Positions 18,976 through 27,109 of a stretch of 64,000 nt of DNA are shown one piece after another (the first letter of the stretch is position 1; the number at the start of each line of letters is the position of its first letter). This stretch comes from Terriglobia bacterium. GTDB taxonomy: Bacteria > Acidobacteriota > Terriglobia > Bryobacterales > Bryobacteraceae. The notes under the pieces were generated by a model that was not told the origin of the DNA, made no database searches, and was given only the letters and a program-made list of their open reading frames with translations. A program made the translations under genes and the position numbers. The DNA is taken from positions 1-64,000 of the forward strand of contig JAIQFK010000018.1 of the NCBI GenBank assembly GCA_020073305.1, given 5' to 3'.

Positions 18976-20439
18976 CTACCGTCCGAAGTCGATGTAGCCG
19001 CGCCTGGGATCGGTGCTCAGGAGTGTGACCTTGATCTGGTCGCCGACATCGGCGCCTTGCGCGCCGCGCACCAGCAGGCCTTCGGCCGGCGGATTCAGGA
19101 TGCGGACAAAGGTGCCCTTCGGCGTAACGCCGGTTACCACCGCGGCGAATGTACTGCCGATGCGGTCGTGGAGCGCGGCGGCGGCAACGCGCTTGTGCAT
19201 GGCGCGCTCGACCGCGCGGGCGGCGTCTTCTTTGAGCGTGCAGTTTCGGGCGATCGCGGCCAGGTCGCCGTCGGCATACGGTGTGGCGCCGCGGGCCATC
19301 ACCGCTTTGATCACCCGCTGCGTCACGAGGTCGGCGAACCGCCGGTTGGGCGCCGTGGAGTGCGTGTAATCGTGAACCGCAAGGCCGAAGTGCCCCTCGC
19401 CGGATTCGCCGCGCCTCACCAGCACGTACTCGCCAGGGCCCATGAGCTTGATCACTGATAACGAGAGATCGGAGTAGTGCACGGCGTCTTTGGCCCTCTG
19501 CTTTTCGAGGAATGCGTTGAGCGCCCGCGCGTCGGGCTGGGCCGGCAGGGTTTCTCCGTAGCGCCGGGCCAGTTCCACGATGCGATCCCAGCGCTCGGGA
19601 GTCTTCACGATCCGCCGGATGGAAGAAACACCTGCACCCTGGAGCGTGCGCGCCATCACTTCGTTGGCGGCGATCATGAAATCTTCAATCAACTCGCCGG
19701 CGCGGTTCTTCTGACGCGCGGTGATGCCGGTTACCTTGCCGTTGGACATCACCACTTCGGGCTCGGTGCGGTCGAAATTCAACGCACCTGCCTGGTGCCG
19801 AGCCTGCCGCAGCGCTTGCGCGACTTCGTCCTGGAGCTTCAGTTGCGCCTGGAGATCGGACGATGCGGCCACTTTCGCCGGCGCGGCAGCTTTGCCTTCG
19901 AGCCAGGGGCCCACGCCGTTGTAAGTCAACTGCGCCCGGTTGCGCACCAGAGCGCGGTAAACCGCGGGAGCGGACATCGAACCATCGCCCGCCGCCACCA
20001 GATCGACTACTATGGCCGGCCTATCGGCATCCTCATTCAGCGAAGTCAGGTCGGTGGACAGCCGCTCCGGCAGCATCGAAAAGGTCCTGACGCCGGTGTA
20101 GACCGACGTTGTTTCCGCGGCCGCATACTGATCGATCGGCGAGCCGATGGTGACGTCGCCATCTACGTCGGCGATCCCGATGCGGATGCGAATGCCGGCG
20201 CCCGCGCGCTCCGCAACCTCGATCTGGTCCAGATCGCGGGAGGTGTCGTTATCGATCGAGGACCACAAGAGGGGCCGCAGGTCGCGCACATTGCCATCCA
20301 GGGCGGGCAGGGGATCATCAGCGAGCGCCGCCACCTGCTTCTCGACGGCCGGCGGAAAATCCGGATTGAAGCCGTGGTCGATCATCTCCTGGCGGGCGGC
20401 AAGGGCAAGGTCAAAGTCGAAATGCGGCATCGGATCCAT
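18976..20439 (-). CDS. RNB-domain exoribonuclease (RNase II/R-type)
   Basis: Start set at the ATG at 20439 (MDPMPHFDFD), with a second ATG at 20430 equally possible. The 487 residues are mostly one RNB catalytic domain. The magnesium site reads SIDNDTSRDLDQIE, with three of the four acidic residues of E. coli RNase II kept and the last replaced by Gln, a version also seen in short actinobacterial-type RNB proteins. The C-terminus carries a small S1-like beta stretch (IGSTFAAVVTGVTPKGTFVRI). No cold-shock domains are present. It should degrade RNA 3' to 5' in the cytoplasm. Confidence 0.85.
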   Translation of the reverse strand: MDPMPHFDFDLALAARQEMIDHGFNPDFPPAVEKQVAALADDPLPALDGNVRDLRPLLWSSIDNDTSRDLDQIEVAERAGAGIRIRIGIADVDGDVTIGSPIDQYAAAETTSVYTGVRTFSMLPERLSTDLTSLNEDADRPAIVVDLVAAGDGSMSAPAVYRALVRNRAQLTYNGVGPWLEGKAAAPAKVAASSDLQAQLKLQDEVAQALRQARHQAGALNFDRTEPEVVMSNGKVTGITARQKNRAGELIEDFMIAANEVMARTLQGAGVSSIRRIVKTPERWDRIVELARRYGETLPAQPDARALNAFLEKQRAKDAVHYSDLSLSVIKLMGPGEYVLVRRGESGEGHFGLAVHDYTHSTAPNRRFADLVTQRVIKAVMARGATPYADGDLAAIARNCTLKEDAARAVERAMHKRVAAAALHDRIGSTFAAVVTGVTPKGTFVRILNPPAEGLLVRGAQGADVGDQIKVTLLSTDPRRGYIDFGR

Positions 20440-20487
20440 GATAACGGCTGCGGGTGACGCGAACCTCGACGGTGTGGCGCGCGGGAA

Positions 20488-20566
20488 GTGGGACAGGCTG
20501 CACTGTCCACGACGAGCAGTTCGATTGCTTGCAAGAGTGTAGCTTAGGGACAGTGGAGCCAGTCCC
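20488..20566. repeat. Pair of GGGACAG-type hairpins (REP-like)
   Basis: Two imperfect palindromes sit in the gap before the PH-like gene: GTGGGACAG ... CTGTCCAC (20488-20510) and GGGAC-AG-TGG-AG-CCA-GTCCC (20547-20566). The sequence CATTCAGTCA then occurs twice in tandem just after. The GGGAC/GTCCC core recalls the element at 8258-8444. It may be a small dispersed palindromic repeat. Confidence 0.4.
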
Positions 20567-20579
20567 ATTCAGTCACCAT

Positions 20580-21065
20580 TCAGTCATGATGACCGATGAT
20601 TCTTCTCAACTCCTTCTCAGGCGCTGAGAACATGGCGCGTGCCGGTCCCCATTTGGGCATGTAGTAGACGACGGAACCGAAGGGAGTCTTGTGAGCGAAG
20701 CGAACGCGAACCAAGCGGCCCTTGTACCACCAAACGGGTTCCACCGCTTCGATGTCCTTGAAGGGAATCCGGGCCTCACGCCAGTAGTTAGCCACGACGA
20801 GTTGCTGGCCGCTGTAGCCCACGAGTTGGAGGTGCAGGGTCAGCCACAACAGGGGCACGGTCGCGATCAGCGCAAACCAGACAAGGAACTCGAAGCCCGG
20901 CGCGATGTGAATCCGCCCCATCGTGACATAAACCCAAAGGGGGATTCCCGCCAGCAGCGCAAACCACGCGACCGGAAACACGAGCTTGTTGAGAAAGGTC
21001 AGGATCGCGCCGGACAGCCAGACGGTATGGGCGTCCGCCTCGGCGGCGGAGACTTCGTTGGTCAT
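20580..21065 (-). CDS. Membrane protein with bacterial PH-like domain
   Basis: Start at the ATG at 21065 gives 161 residues. Two transmembrane helices lie at about 20-45 and 56-80 (NKLVFPVAWFALLAGIPLWV and FLVWFALIATVPLLWLTL). A C-terminal domain of beta strands with the pattern ANYWREARIPFKDIEAVEPVWW follows, resembling bacterial PH (bPH2) domains that follow membrane helices. Function is unknown. It is divergent from the SelA-like gene and stands alone. A similar layout recurs in the product of 35906-36406. Confidence 0.65.
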   Translation of the reverse strand: MTNEVSAAEADAHTVWLSGAILTFLNKLVFPVAWFALLAGIPLWVYVTMGRIHIAPGFEFLVWFALIATVPLLWLTLHLQLVGYSGQQLVVANYWREARIPFKDIEAVEPVWWYKGRLVRVRFAHKTPFGSVVYYMPKWGPARAMFSAPEKELRRIIGHHD

Positions 21066-21143
21066 GGGGACATGGTACAGGACCGAAGGCCAGTAACGCG
21101 TTGGCCCACGTGTGTGGCATCTTGGATAGCGGAGGTTGTTGCC

Positions 21144-22730
21144 ATGCAGAATCGGAATTCGAGCCGCGGAGTCAACCGGCGGGATTTGTTCCGCACAGGA
21201 GGTGCGCTGGCGGCGCTGGCCGGAGCGAGCCGCGAAAGGGTGGACGCAGCGCCGGCCACCCTCGACATCGGGCGAAACATCTATCAATCGATCGGCGTGC
21301 GACCGTTGATCAACTGCAAAGGCACCTTCACCATCATCAGCGGCTCGCAAACGCTGCCCGACGTCAAGCGCGCGATGGAGGAAGCGTCGCGCCACTACGT
21401 GGAGTTGGATGAGCTGATGGAAGGTGTGGGCAAGCGGCTGGCGGAGCTAACCGGGGCTGAATGGGGCATCGTGACCGCGGGATGCGCGGCGGCCATCACA
21501 CACGTCACAGCGGCGTGCATCGCAGGGACCGATCCGGAAAGGATGCAGCGGCTCCCCATACTTCATGGGCTGAAGAGCGAAGTCCTGATCCCGGAGTACT
21601 CGCGCAACGTCTACGACCATGCCACGCGCATGCTGGGCATTAAAACTGTGACGGTGAAAGATAGAGCGGAAGCGGAAGCCAGTTTCAACGAGCGCACCGC
21701 GATGGTGTACATCCTGGCGGGCCGCGGGGATGACGGACCGTTGGGCACTCAAGCGCTGTCTGCGATGGCGCGGCCGAAAGGCGTTCCGGTGTTTGTGGAT
21801 GCCGCCGCCGAAGTGCTGACCATTCCTAACGTGCATCTGGGGCGAGGCGCCAGCGTTGTCGGGTATAGCGGCGGAAAGTGTCTGCGCGGACCGCAATGCG
21901 CGGGGCTGGCATTGGGCGACAAGAATCTGTTGCAAGCAGCCTGGGCCAACAGCGCGCCACACCATGCGTTCGGCCGGTCGCTGAAAGTGGGCAAAGAGGA
22001 AATTATGGGTATGCTGGCGGCGGTCGAGGCCTGGACGAAGCGCGATCACAAAGCGGAATGGGCGCAGTGGGAAGAGTGGCTGAACCACATCTCGAAGCGC
22101 GTGACGCAGGTCGAAGGTGTGACCACCGAAGTGAAGGAACCGAACGAGGGATTGTCGAACCGCTCGCCTCAGTTGGTGATTCACTGGGACGGCGCGAAGC
22201 TGGGAATCACCGGCACGGAAGTGAGCAAGGTGGTACTCGAGACCGAACCGCGCATCGTACTCGGCGGAGCGAGAGGCCGGCGCCCGCAGCAGATGGAGAG
22301 CCTGATTTCCATCACGCCCTACATGATGATGCCCGGGGATGACAAGGTGGTGGCGGACCGGTTATACGAAGTGCTCGCAAAGCCGCCCAAGATGGAAGGG
22401 ACGCCCGTGCCCGCGGGTGAGGCTGCGAATGTGGCGGGCCAGTGGGAAGCGCAATTGACGTTCCTGCGCGGCTCGGCAACGCACACCATTGTTCTGGAGC
22501 AAAAAGGCGCGGACCTGGTGGGTACACATCACGGCGAGATGATCTCGGGCGATCTTCACGGCGCGGTGGCGGCGAACGAGGTACATTTCCGCAGCTCGCA
22601 TAGGGTTGAAGGCACGCGGCTATCTTATGAGTTCACCGGCAAAGTGGATGGTGACGCGATGGAAGGCCGCGTGAATCTGGGCGAGTACGGGGAAGCGCAC
22701 TTCACGGCGAAGCGGCATCGGTACGCGTAG
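21144..22730 (+). CDS. Tat-exported SelA-like PLP enzyme with C-terminal beta-domain
   Basis: Start at 21144 follows GGAGG with 8-nt spacing and gives 528 residues. The N-terminus has a Tat-type leader (NRRDLFRTGGALAALAGASR). The middle (about 45-410) is a fold-type I PLP domain of the SelA / D-glucosaminate-6-phosphate ammonia-lyase group: YSGGKCLRGPQ contains the likely Schiff-base Lys245, and FVDAAAE supplies the cofactor-binding Asp. The last 100 residues form a separate beta-rich domain (GQWEAQLTFLRGSATHTIVL ...). Selenocysteine synthesis is unlikely for an exported protein. An amino-sugar or amino-acid lyase in the periplasm is more plausible. Confidence 0.85.
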   Translation: MQNRNSSRGVNRRDLFRTGGALAALAGASRERVDAAPATLDIGRNIYQSIGVRPLINCKGTFTIISGSQTLPDVKRAMEEASRHYVELDELMEGVGKRLAELTGAEWGIVTAGCAAAITHVTAACIAGTDPERMQRLPILHGLKSEVLIPEYSRNVYDHATRMLGIKTVTVKDRAEAEASFNERTAMVYILAGRGDDGPLGTQALSAMARPKGVPVFVDAAAEVLTIPNVHLGRGASVVGYSGGKCLRGPQCAGLALGDKNLLQAAWANSAPHHAFGRSLKVGKEEIMGMLAAVEAWTKRDHKAEWAQWEEWLNHISKRVTQVEGVTTEVKEPNEGLSNRSPQLVIHWDGAKLGITGTEVSKVVLETEPRIVLGGARGRRPQQMESLISITPYMMMPGDDKVVADRLYEVLAKPPKMEGTPVPAGEAANVAGQWEAQLTFLRGSATHTIVLEQKGADLVGTHHGEMISGDLHGAVAANEVHFRSSHRVEGTRLSYEFTGKVDGDAMEGRVNLGEYGEAHFTAKRHRYA

Positions 22731-22737
22731 GCCGGCG

Positions 22738-23607
22738 CTACTTCCTGGCATCACCTTGCTGCTTCTTCAATTCGCGCTGAAAATCTCGTTCGGAGTCGTC
22801 GAGGAACGCGTGGAATTCGGCGGGATTGATGAACGGATTGGCGCCGCCCTTCGCTGACCGCGCGCGCTTCTCGTTGAGGTGGAAGAAGCCGCCGTGCGGG
22901 GCGAGGAAAACGTCGCAGGGAATCTGGCGCAACCGGGCGAAAGTGCGCTCGTAGTCCGACGCAATCTGCGGATATTTCGGATTGTCGACCAGCCGGTAGC
23001 CGGGCACGCTCGTGCTGCAAAAGAAGACCACGTGATAGGTCTTGCCGGAATCGGTGACCGGCATGGTCCACGTGGTACAGCCCTTGGTGTGGCCGGGTGT
23101 CAGGAGCGCCGTCAGTTTGACATCTCCGAGCTGAACGGTTTCGCCATCGGCGATCAGGCGATCCACTTTGACCGCTGGAAACCACGAATTCTTCCAACCT
23201 TCGAAGCTTACGCGGCCGCCGGATTCCAGCACCACCGCATCCGCGCGGCTGGCGATCATTTGTCCGCCGGAGAGGCGCTTGAGTTCGGCCATGCCGCCGC
23301 CGTGGTCGTAGTGCGCGTGGCTATTCAGGAGAACTTTCACGTCCTGAATCCGGAAGCCGAGCGCGGCGATATTCTTTTCGATCAACGGCGCGGTTTCAGG
23401 AAAGCCGCCGTCGAGCAGAATGTGACCCTGTGGTGTCGTGACGAGAAACGACGTCACACCGGAGACGCCGACGTAATAGATGTTGCCGATGATGCGGAAT
23501 GGCGGGACCGGCTGGTTCCAGTCGGAGCGCTCGTGGGAATTGCGCTGGGCGAAGAGGGCTCCGCCCAGCAGGATCAAAAGCGCAAACTGAGCCGCGCGCG
23601 TAAGCAA
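22738..23607 (-). CDS. Subclass B3 metallo-beta-lactamase
   Basis: A 289-residue secreted enzyme with a signal peptide (residues 1-20, ending LFAQ) and every zinc ligand of subclass B3. HxHxDH lies at residues 97-102 (SHAHYDHGGG), His173 is in TPGHTKGCTTW and His238 in APHGGFF. The SVPGY segment (200-204) and the YP.I..DY..TF..LR pattern are B3 hallmarks, setting it apart from glyoxalase II and other MBL-fold hydrolases. It should hydrolyse beta-lactams in the periplasm. It is 11 nt downstream of the DinB-like gene on the same strand. No mobile element flanks it, so it looks like a resident chromosomal gene. Confidence 0.9.
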   Translation of the reverse strand: MLTRAAQFALLILLGGALFAQRNSHERSDWNQPVPPFRIIGNIYYVGVSGVTSFLVTTPQGHILLDGGFPETAPLIEKNIAALGFRIQDVKVLLNSHAHYDHGGGMAELKRLSGGQMIASRADAVVLESGGRVSFEGWKNSWFPAVKVDRLIADGETVQLGDVKLTALLTPGHTKGCTTWTMPVTDSGKTYHVVFFCSTSVPGYRLVDNPKYPQIASDYERTFARLRQIPCDVFLAPHGGFFHLNEKRARSAKGGANPFINPAEFHAFLDDSERDFQRELKKQQGDARK

Positions 23608-23618
23608 GCGGGCTGTGC

Positions 23619-24158
23619 CTAACGCCGCTGTTCGCTCGATGGCGGCACCATTCCCTTGAGGCGGAAGTAGGTCACGAGGTTGCCGTAGTGTTCGTTGTTG
23701 TGGGCGCTATTAAAGGCCAGGACCGACAACTTCGCCTGATCGCGGCCAAAGAACTTCACCATCTCGGCAGCGTGCGCGTCGGTCATGCCGTTATAGGCCT
23801 TATCACAATAACTGAACGCGTCATTCAGAGCCTGCACCAGGTCGGCCTTGCTGGTCTTGCTCTTTTCAATGCCCGGCGCGGGATTTTTCTCACCGAGCAC
23901 AACGGAACAAAACAGATACTGTGCGTCCGCCACATGCCCCAGAATCTGGCCGAAACTGCGGACGTCCGGGGTGGGCTTGAATGCGTAATTCTCCTCCGGC
24001 ATCTTGTCCGCGGACTTAAGGATGTTGTTCTTGACGAGGTTATATAAGCCTTTGGCGCCGGCGCTCAGAGGATCTGAGGGTGGCGGGGCTGGTTGCGCCT
24101 GCGCGTGCAGCAGGACGGCAGTCATCGGAATCAAAAGGAGCATTGCGGTCTTTTTCAT
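23619..24158 (-). CDS. Exported DinB-superfamily protein
   Basis: Start at the ATG at 24158, which has GGAGGTG 6 nt upstream, gives 179 residues. A signal peptide (KKTAMLLLIPMTAVLLHAQAQ) precedes a four-helix DinB-type domain. Its likely metal-binding histidines occur in ILGHVADAQ and AHNNEHYGN. DinB-like proteins bind a divalent metal and include thiol transferases, but the function here is unknown. It lies upstream of the B3 metallo-beta-lactamase with an 11-nt gap, so the two are probably one transcript. Confidence 0.82.
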   Translation of the reverse strand: MKKTAMLLLIPMTAVLLHAQAQPAPPPSDPLSAGAKGLYNLVKNNILKSADKMPEENYAFKPTPDVRSFGQILGHVADAQYLFCSVVLGEKNPAPGIEKSKTSKADLVQALNDAFSYCDKAYNGMTDAHAAEMVKFFGRDQAKLSVLAFNSAHNNEHYGNLVTYFRLKGMVPPSSEQRR

Positions 24159-24245
24159 TTGAGCACCTCCAGGAGATGATGCCACAAAGGTACGCCGGGT
24201 TGGAAATCGACGGCGCCGCCGGACACTATGCTACAGTCCCAGTTG

Positions 24246-24746
24246 ATGAGATTGATCATCCTGACCTTGCTCGCCGCTTTTGCCGCGTTTGCGCAGAAAG
24301 TAACAGTCGAATTCGACCAGGCCGCCAACTTCAGCCGGTACAACACGTTTGCCATACGCGACGGAAAGCTGAGCAGCCGGAGTCCCGCGCTGAACAGCGA
24401 GCTGGTCAAGAAGCGCATCGACGCCGACATCGAACGCTACCTGACGGCCAGGGGTCTGACGATGGTGCCCGGGCCCTCCGACCTCAACGTGCGATACCGG
24501 TTGGGGTCGGCTCGCAAAGTGGAACTGGAACAATATCCTGCCGGCTGGCGCGGCTGGGGGACGCGTGTCGTGCGGGTGCCTTACGCCGAGGGCACCCTGG
24601 TGATCGATCTGCGCGACCCCACCACTCATTCCCTGGTCTGGCGCGCCATTGCCAGCGTAGAGAAAAGCGACGCCACCAAGATCGAAGGCAAGCTGGACGA
24701 CATGGTTAGAAAGTCGTTAGACAAATATCCGCCCAAACCGAAGTAG
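24246..24746 (+). CDS. DUF4136-family exported protein
   Basis: With the ATG at 24246 the protein has 166 residues: a signal peptide (MRLIILTLLAAFAAFAQ) followed by a domain with VEFDQAANFSRYNTFAIRDG and GTLVIDLRDPTTHSLVWRA, the recognisable pattern of DUF4136 envelope proteins. No cysteine follows the leader, so it appears periplasmic rather than lipidated. Function of the family is unknown. It is divergent from the DinB-like gene. Confidence 0.82.
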   Translation: MRLIILTLLAAFAAFAQKVTVEFDQAANFSRYNTFAIRDGKLSSRSPALNSELVKKRIDADIERYLTARGLTMVPGPSDLNVRYRLGSARKVELEQYPAGWRGWGTRVVRVPYAEGTLVIDLRDPTTHSLVWRAIASVEKSDATKIEGKLDDMVRKSLDKYPPKPK

Positions 24747-24793
24747 CGCGGGCACAGCCATGCGGGCGGTTGGAAATCGCGCACGGGGTGTGC

Positions 24794-25084
24794 TTATCGC
24801 GCCCTTTCCAGTGTTTGCTCTGCCGGTGCCGTAGCGCGCGTTGCGAGTTTCTCTCTGGAAGCGGCCGGGGCCGGCACGGCTGCCTTAGCATCTGCCGCCA
24901 TCACGCTCCGGATCAGGTATTTCACATAGAGTCCAAAGGCCAGTGCCAACACGAAACAACTAAGGACCAAAAACAGTCCATCAACATAGGCGGCCTGACT
25001 AGTGGTGATCAGCCACAGTGCCACACCCAGCGCTGCGAGGATGACACCGAGACCAAAAAGGAAGAGAACGCCTCGATCTGACAT
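24794..25084 (-). CDS. Small two-helix membrane protein
   Basis: A 96-residue protein with two transmembrane helices (about 5-27 and 33-57) and a basic, alanine/proline-rich cytosolic tail. It has no recognised family. It lies downstream of the single-domain response regulator on the same strand, with a 57-nt gap. Confidence 0.55.
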   Translation of the reverse strand: MSDRGVLFLFGLGVILAALGVALWLITTSQAAYVDGLFLVLSCFVLALAFGLYVKYLIRSVMAADAKAAVPAPAASREKLATRATAPAEQTLERAR

Positions 25085-25141
25085 GGACCTTTCTCCCGAC
25101 TGTGAATGCGGTGGCCGCGGGTGTTGAGCCGCGGCGACACA

Positions 25142-25531
25142 TCATACTCCCAACCGTAGTGATTCTTCGCCAAGGAGACAAGCTTTCACTCCTCGTATGA
25201 GAGTTGTGTACGCAAATGGCTTTTCGATCACCATGCCCTCATCCCATAGTTCATCCATCAGAGCGCCTCGCTGACCGGTCATATACAGAATCTTGAGATC
25301 GCGCCGTGTTTGTTTCAGCTTTCTGACTACCTGAGGCCCGTTAAGGGTGGGCATTTCGACATCTGTCAACACCAGATCAATCCGGCTTACGCCAACCAAC
25401 TCGGCCATGCGCAACGCTTCTAAGCCGTTTTCCGCCGACAATACGCGATACCCGTGACTCTGCAGGACCGAACACACGAACGACCGGACCATCTCATCGT
25501 CTTCAGCCAATAGAATAGTCTGATTAGGCAT
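25142..25531 (-). CDS. Single-domain response regulator (CheY-like)
   Basis: A 129-residue receiver domain with no output module. The acidic pair is in LLAEDDEMV, the acceptor Asp in VLTDVEMPTLNG, the Thr in LYMTGQ and the Lys in IEKPFAY. It should pass a phosphoryl signal by protein contact or serve as a phosphorelay intermediate. No kinase is adjacent on this strand. It is 22 nt downstream of the barrel protein gene and may be read from the same promoter. Confidence 0.88.
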   Translation of the reverse strand: MPNQTILLAEDDEMVRSFVCSVLQSHGYRVLSAENGLEALRMAELVGVSRIDLVLTDVEMPTLNGPQVVRKLKQTRRDLKILYMTGQRGALMDELWDEGMVIEKPFAYTTLIRGVKACLLGEESLRLGV

Positions 25532-25553
25532 AAGTTCTCCTTAGATGTTCCCT

Positions 25554-26192
25554 TCAAAAGCTCAAACCAAATCCAAAAGAAACGGTCATCCAATGATCGG
25601 TTGTGGCCGTGGCAGGCACATTGCCAACGGCTTGGCCATTGGTCGAGGCAGAGATGTATTGGAGGGTAGTTCCCCCTCGAAAATTATGATTATCATCGAG
25701 AAAGTAGCTGACGTTCGCTAAACCGTACCCACCCCAACCGCCGCGCGAGGTGCACGTGTAGCAACTGGCGGAATAGTAGCCGTTCGAGGGAGCGGTCTCC
25801 GAATAATGGAGATACATAGCCCCGCCCCCGGCGGACACTTCGAAGCGCTTGAGTGGTATCGGGATAATGAACCGACCACCAAGCGGAAGCATGTATTCGT
25901 GGTCTCCTCCCTGGACGGGCCCGAGGTCCGTTTGCACCGCATTTTGATTATTTGCGGCTCCGAAAGCGATCTGAAAGCCGGCATCTGCCTGGAGGAATCG
26001 GTTGAATCGGTAGCCATAGCCTAACGAAATCAACGGCGCGGTGCTGAGATAATTGGTGGCGTTTCCGGCCGGGATGGCAGGCCCGATGCCGACGACGATA
26101 TTGTTGCGGTGAAAGTCTTGAGCCGATGCGAGAGTGGACACGAAGATGCACGCACACCCGAGAGTGACCGCACACGTCAACGTTCTGCACAT
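25554..26192 (-). CDS. Outer-membrane beta-barrel protein
   Basis: The product is 212 residues with a signal peptide (CAVTLGCACIFVSTLASAQ) and alternating amphipathic strands throughout (for example PLISLGYGYRFNRFLQADAGF). It ends in Phe (VSFGFGLSF), as barrel proteins recognised by BamA do. The length suits an eight-stranded barrel of the OmpW/OmpA type. AGGAG lies 9 nt before the ATG. There is a pair of Cys in YYSASCYTCTSRGG, probably on an extracellular loop. Function is unknown. Confidence 0.78.
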   Translation of the reverse strand: MCRTLTCAVTLGCACIFVSTLASAQDFHRNNIVVGIGPAIPAGNATNYLSTAPLISLGYGYRFNRFLQADAGFQIAFGAANNQNAVQTDLGPVQGGDHEYMLPLGGRFIIPIPLKRFEVSAGGGAMYLHYSETAPSNGYYSASCYTCTSRGGWGGYGLANVSYFLDDNHNFRGGTTLQYISASTNGQAVGNVPATATTDHWMTVSFGFGLSF

Positions 26193-26553
26193 TTAGAAGG
26201 CTCCTGTTCCGAACATCCCTAAACGATGTTTGTGAATTGCTGGCGCGGGAACCGAGAAGCACCCACCGGTCTGGCAACGCCCAGCATCACCTAACAGGAT
26301 GTACGTGGAACGCAGGTTCGGACAATACCGAAGTCAAAGTAGATCCCATGCAATCTTTGCGGTAGGTGCAGACCAGGTGTCGCCGAGTCCTGCGGGCTGA
26401 GTCTTTGAACAGTGACAGCCCCTGGCGATCAACCGTCCGATGCCAACGGCAGGTAGAACCCACGCTAAAGCCATTTTCTGTGGGGCAATACCCCGACGAA
26501 GGTATTCTCGTTTTCGTGCCTGGGGTCCTATGCTCGCGGTAAGGGCTAAGAGA
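26193..26553. other. 361-bp divergent intergenic region
   Basis: This is the gap between the barrel gene (minus) and the DksA/TraR-like gene (plus). Short frames here do not look like protein. It must hold the promoters of both genes, but I could not assign convincing -35/-10 boxes, terminators or RNA structures. Confidence 0.4.
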
Positions 26554-26964
26554 ATGCACCGAATCGCAGAAATGCAACCTGTATCAGAAATAAGCTCCGC
26601 CGAAATCCATCAGTACCGATCCATGTTGCGGGCGAAACTGGCCGAACTGGAGGCCGGCGTGCGGCGATTAGATGGCATCGCTGTAGAAACGGCACCCGAC
26701 GCTATGGATGAGTCGGCCTTTGCAAACGGCCGCGACTTTGAAGTGGAGCGCCTCGTGCAGATGGCATCCATGCTCGTAAGCACACGCGCCGCGCTGGACC
26801 GGATCGCGGACGGTAGCTACGGAGCATGTCTGGATTGCGGCCAAACCATCAGTCCGAAACGGCTCGCAGTCTTGCCTTGGGCTGGATACTGCCGTCCGTG
26901 CCAGGAGAACCTTGACCTGCTCAGGGATACCGGCACGTCGCCGCTTCGGTTGCCAGAAATCTGA
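26554..26964 (+). CDS. DksA/TraR-type zinc-finger protein
   Basis: From the ATG at 26554 the protein has 136 residues (in-frame ATGs also at 26530 and 26572). An N-terminal helical hairpin (about 15-85) precedes a four-cysteine zinc finger, CLDC ... CRPC with 17 residues between pairs, as in the DksA C-terminal domain. The helix includes GSYGACLDCGQTISPKRLAVLPW, close to the family consensus. DksA-like proteins enter the RNA polymerase secondary channel and alter initiation, often with ppGpp. Whether this one is a true DksA or a stress paralogue is not decidable here. Confidence 0.85.
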   Translation: MHRIAEMQPVSEISSAEIHQYRSMLRAKLAELEAGVRRLDGIAVETAPDAMDESAFANGRDFEVERLVQMASMLVSTRAALDRIADGSYGACLDCGQTISPKRLAVLPWAGYCRPCQENLDLLRDTGTSPLRLPEI

Positions 26965-27109
26965 GGGCTTCCGGTACGTGCAGCGTGCTCTGCAACAAAA
27001 CCTATGGCTAATTGGATAAGAAATTCACTTGGCGCATAACCCACCAGCGCGTGTGCGGAATCTGCTCCAACAACTTGATCAGCAATTCTTCATCGCCGCT
27101 CTCGGGTGG

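Noticed and set aside
18976-20439. Loss of the fourth catalytic Asp (Gln) in the RNB site as evidence of inactivity
   Set aside because: The DLDQ version is common in short RNB proteins, so it is not taken as a defect.
20691-21143. Extension of the SelA-like protein
   Set aside because: It is antisense to the PH-like gene, and the Tat leader begins just after the ATG at 21144.
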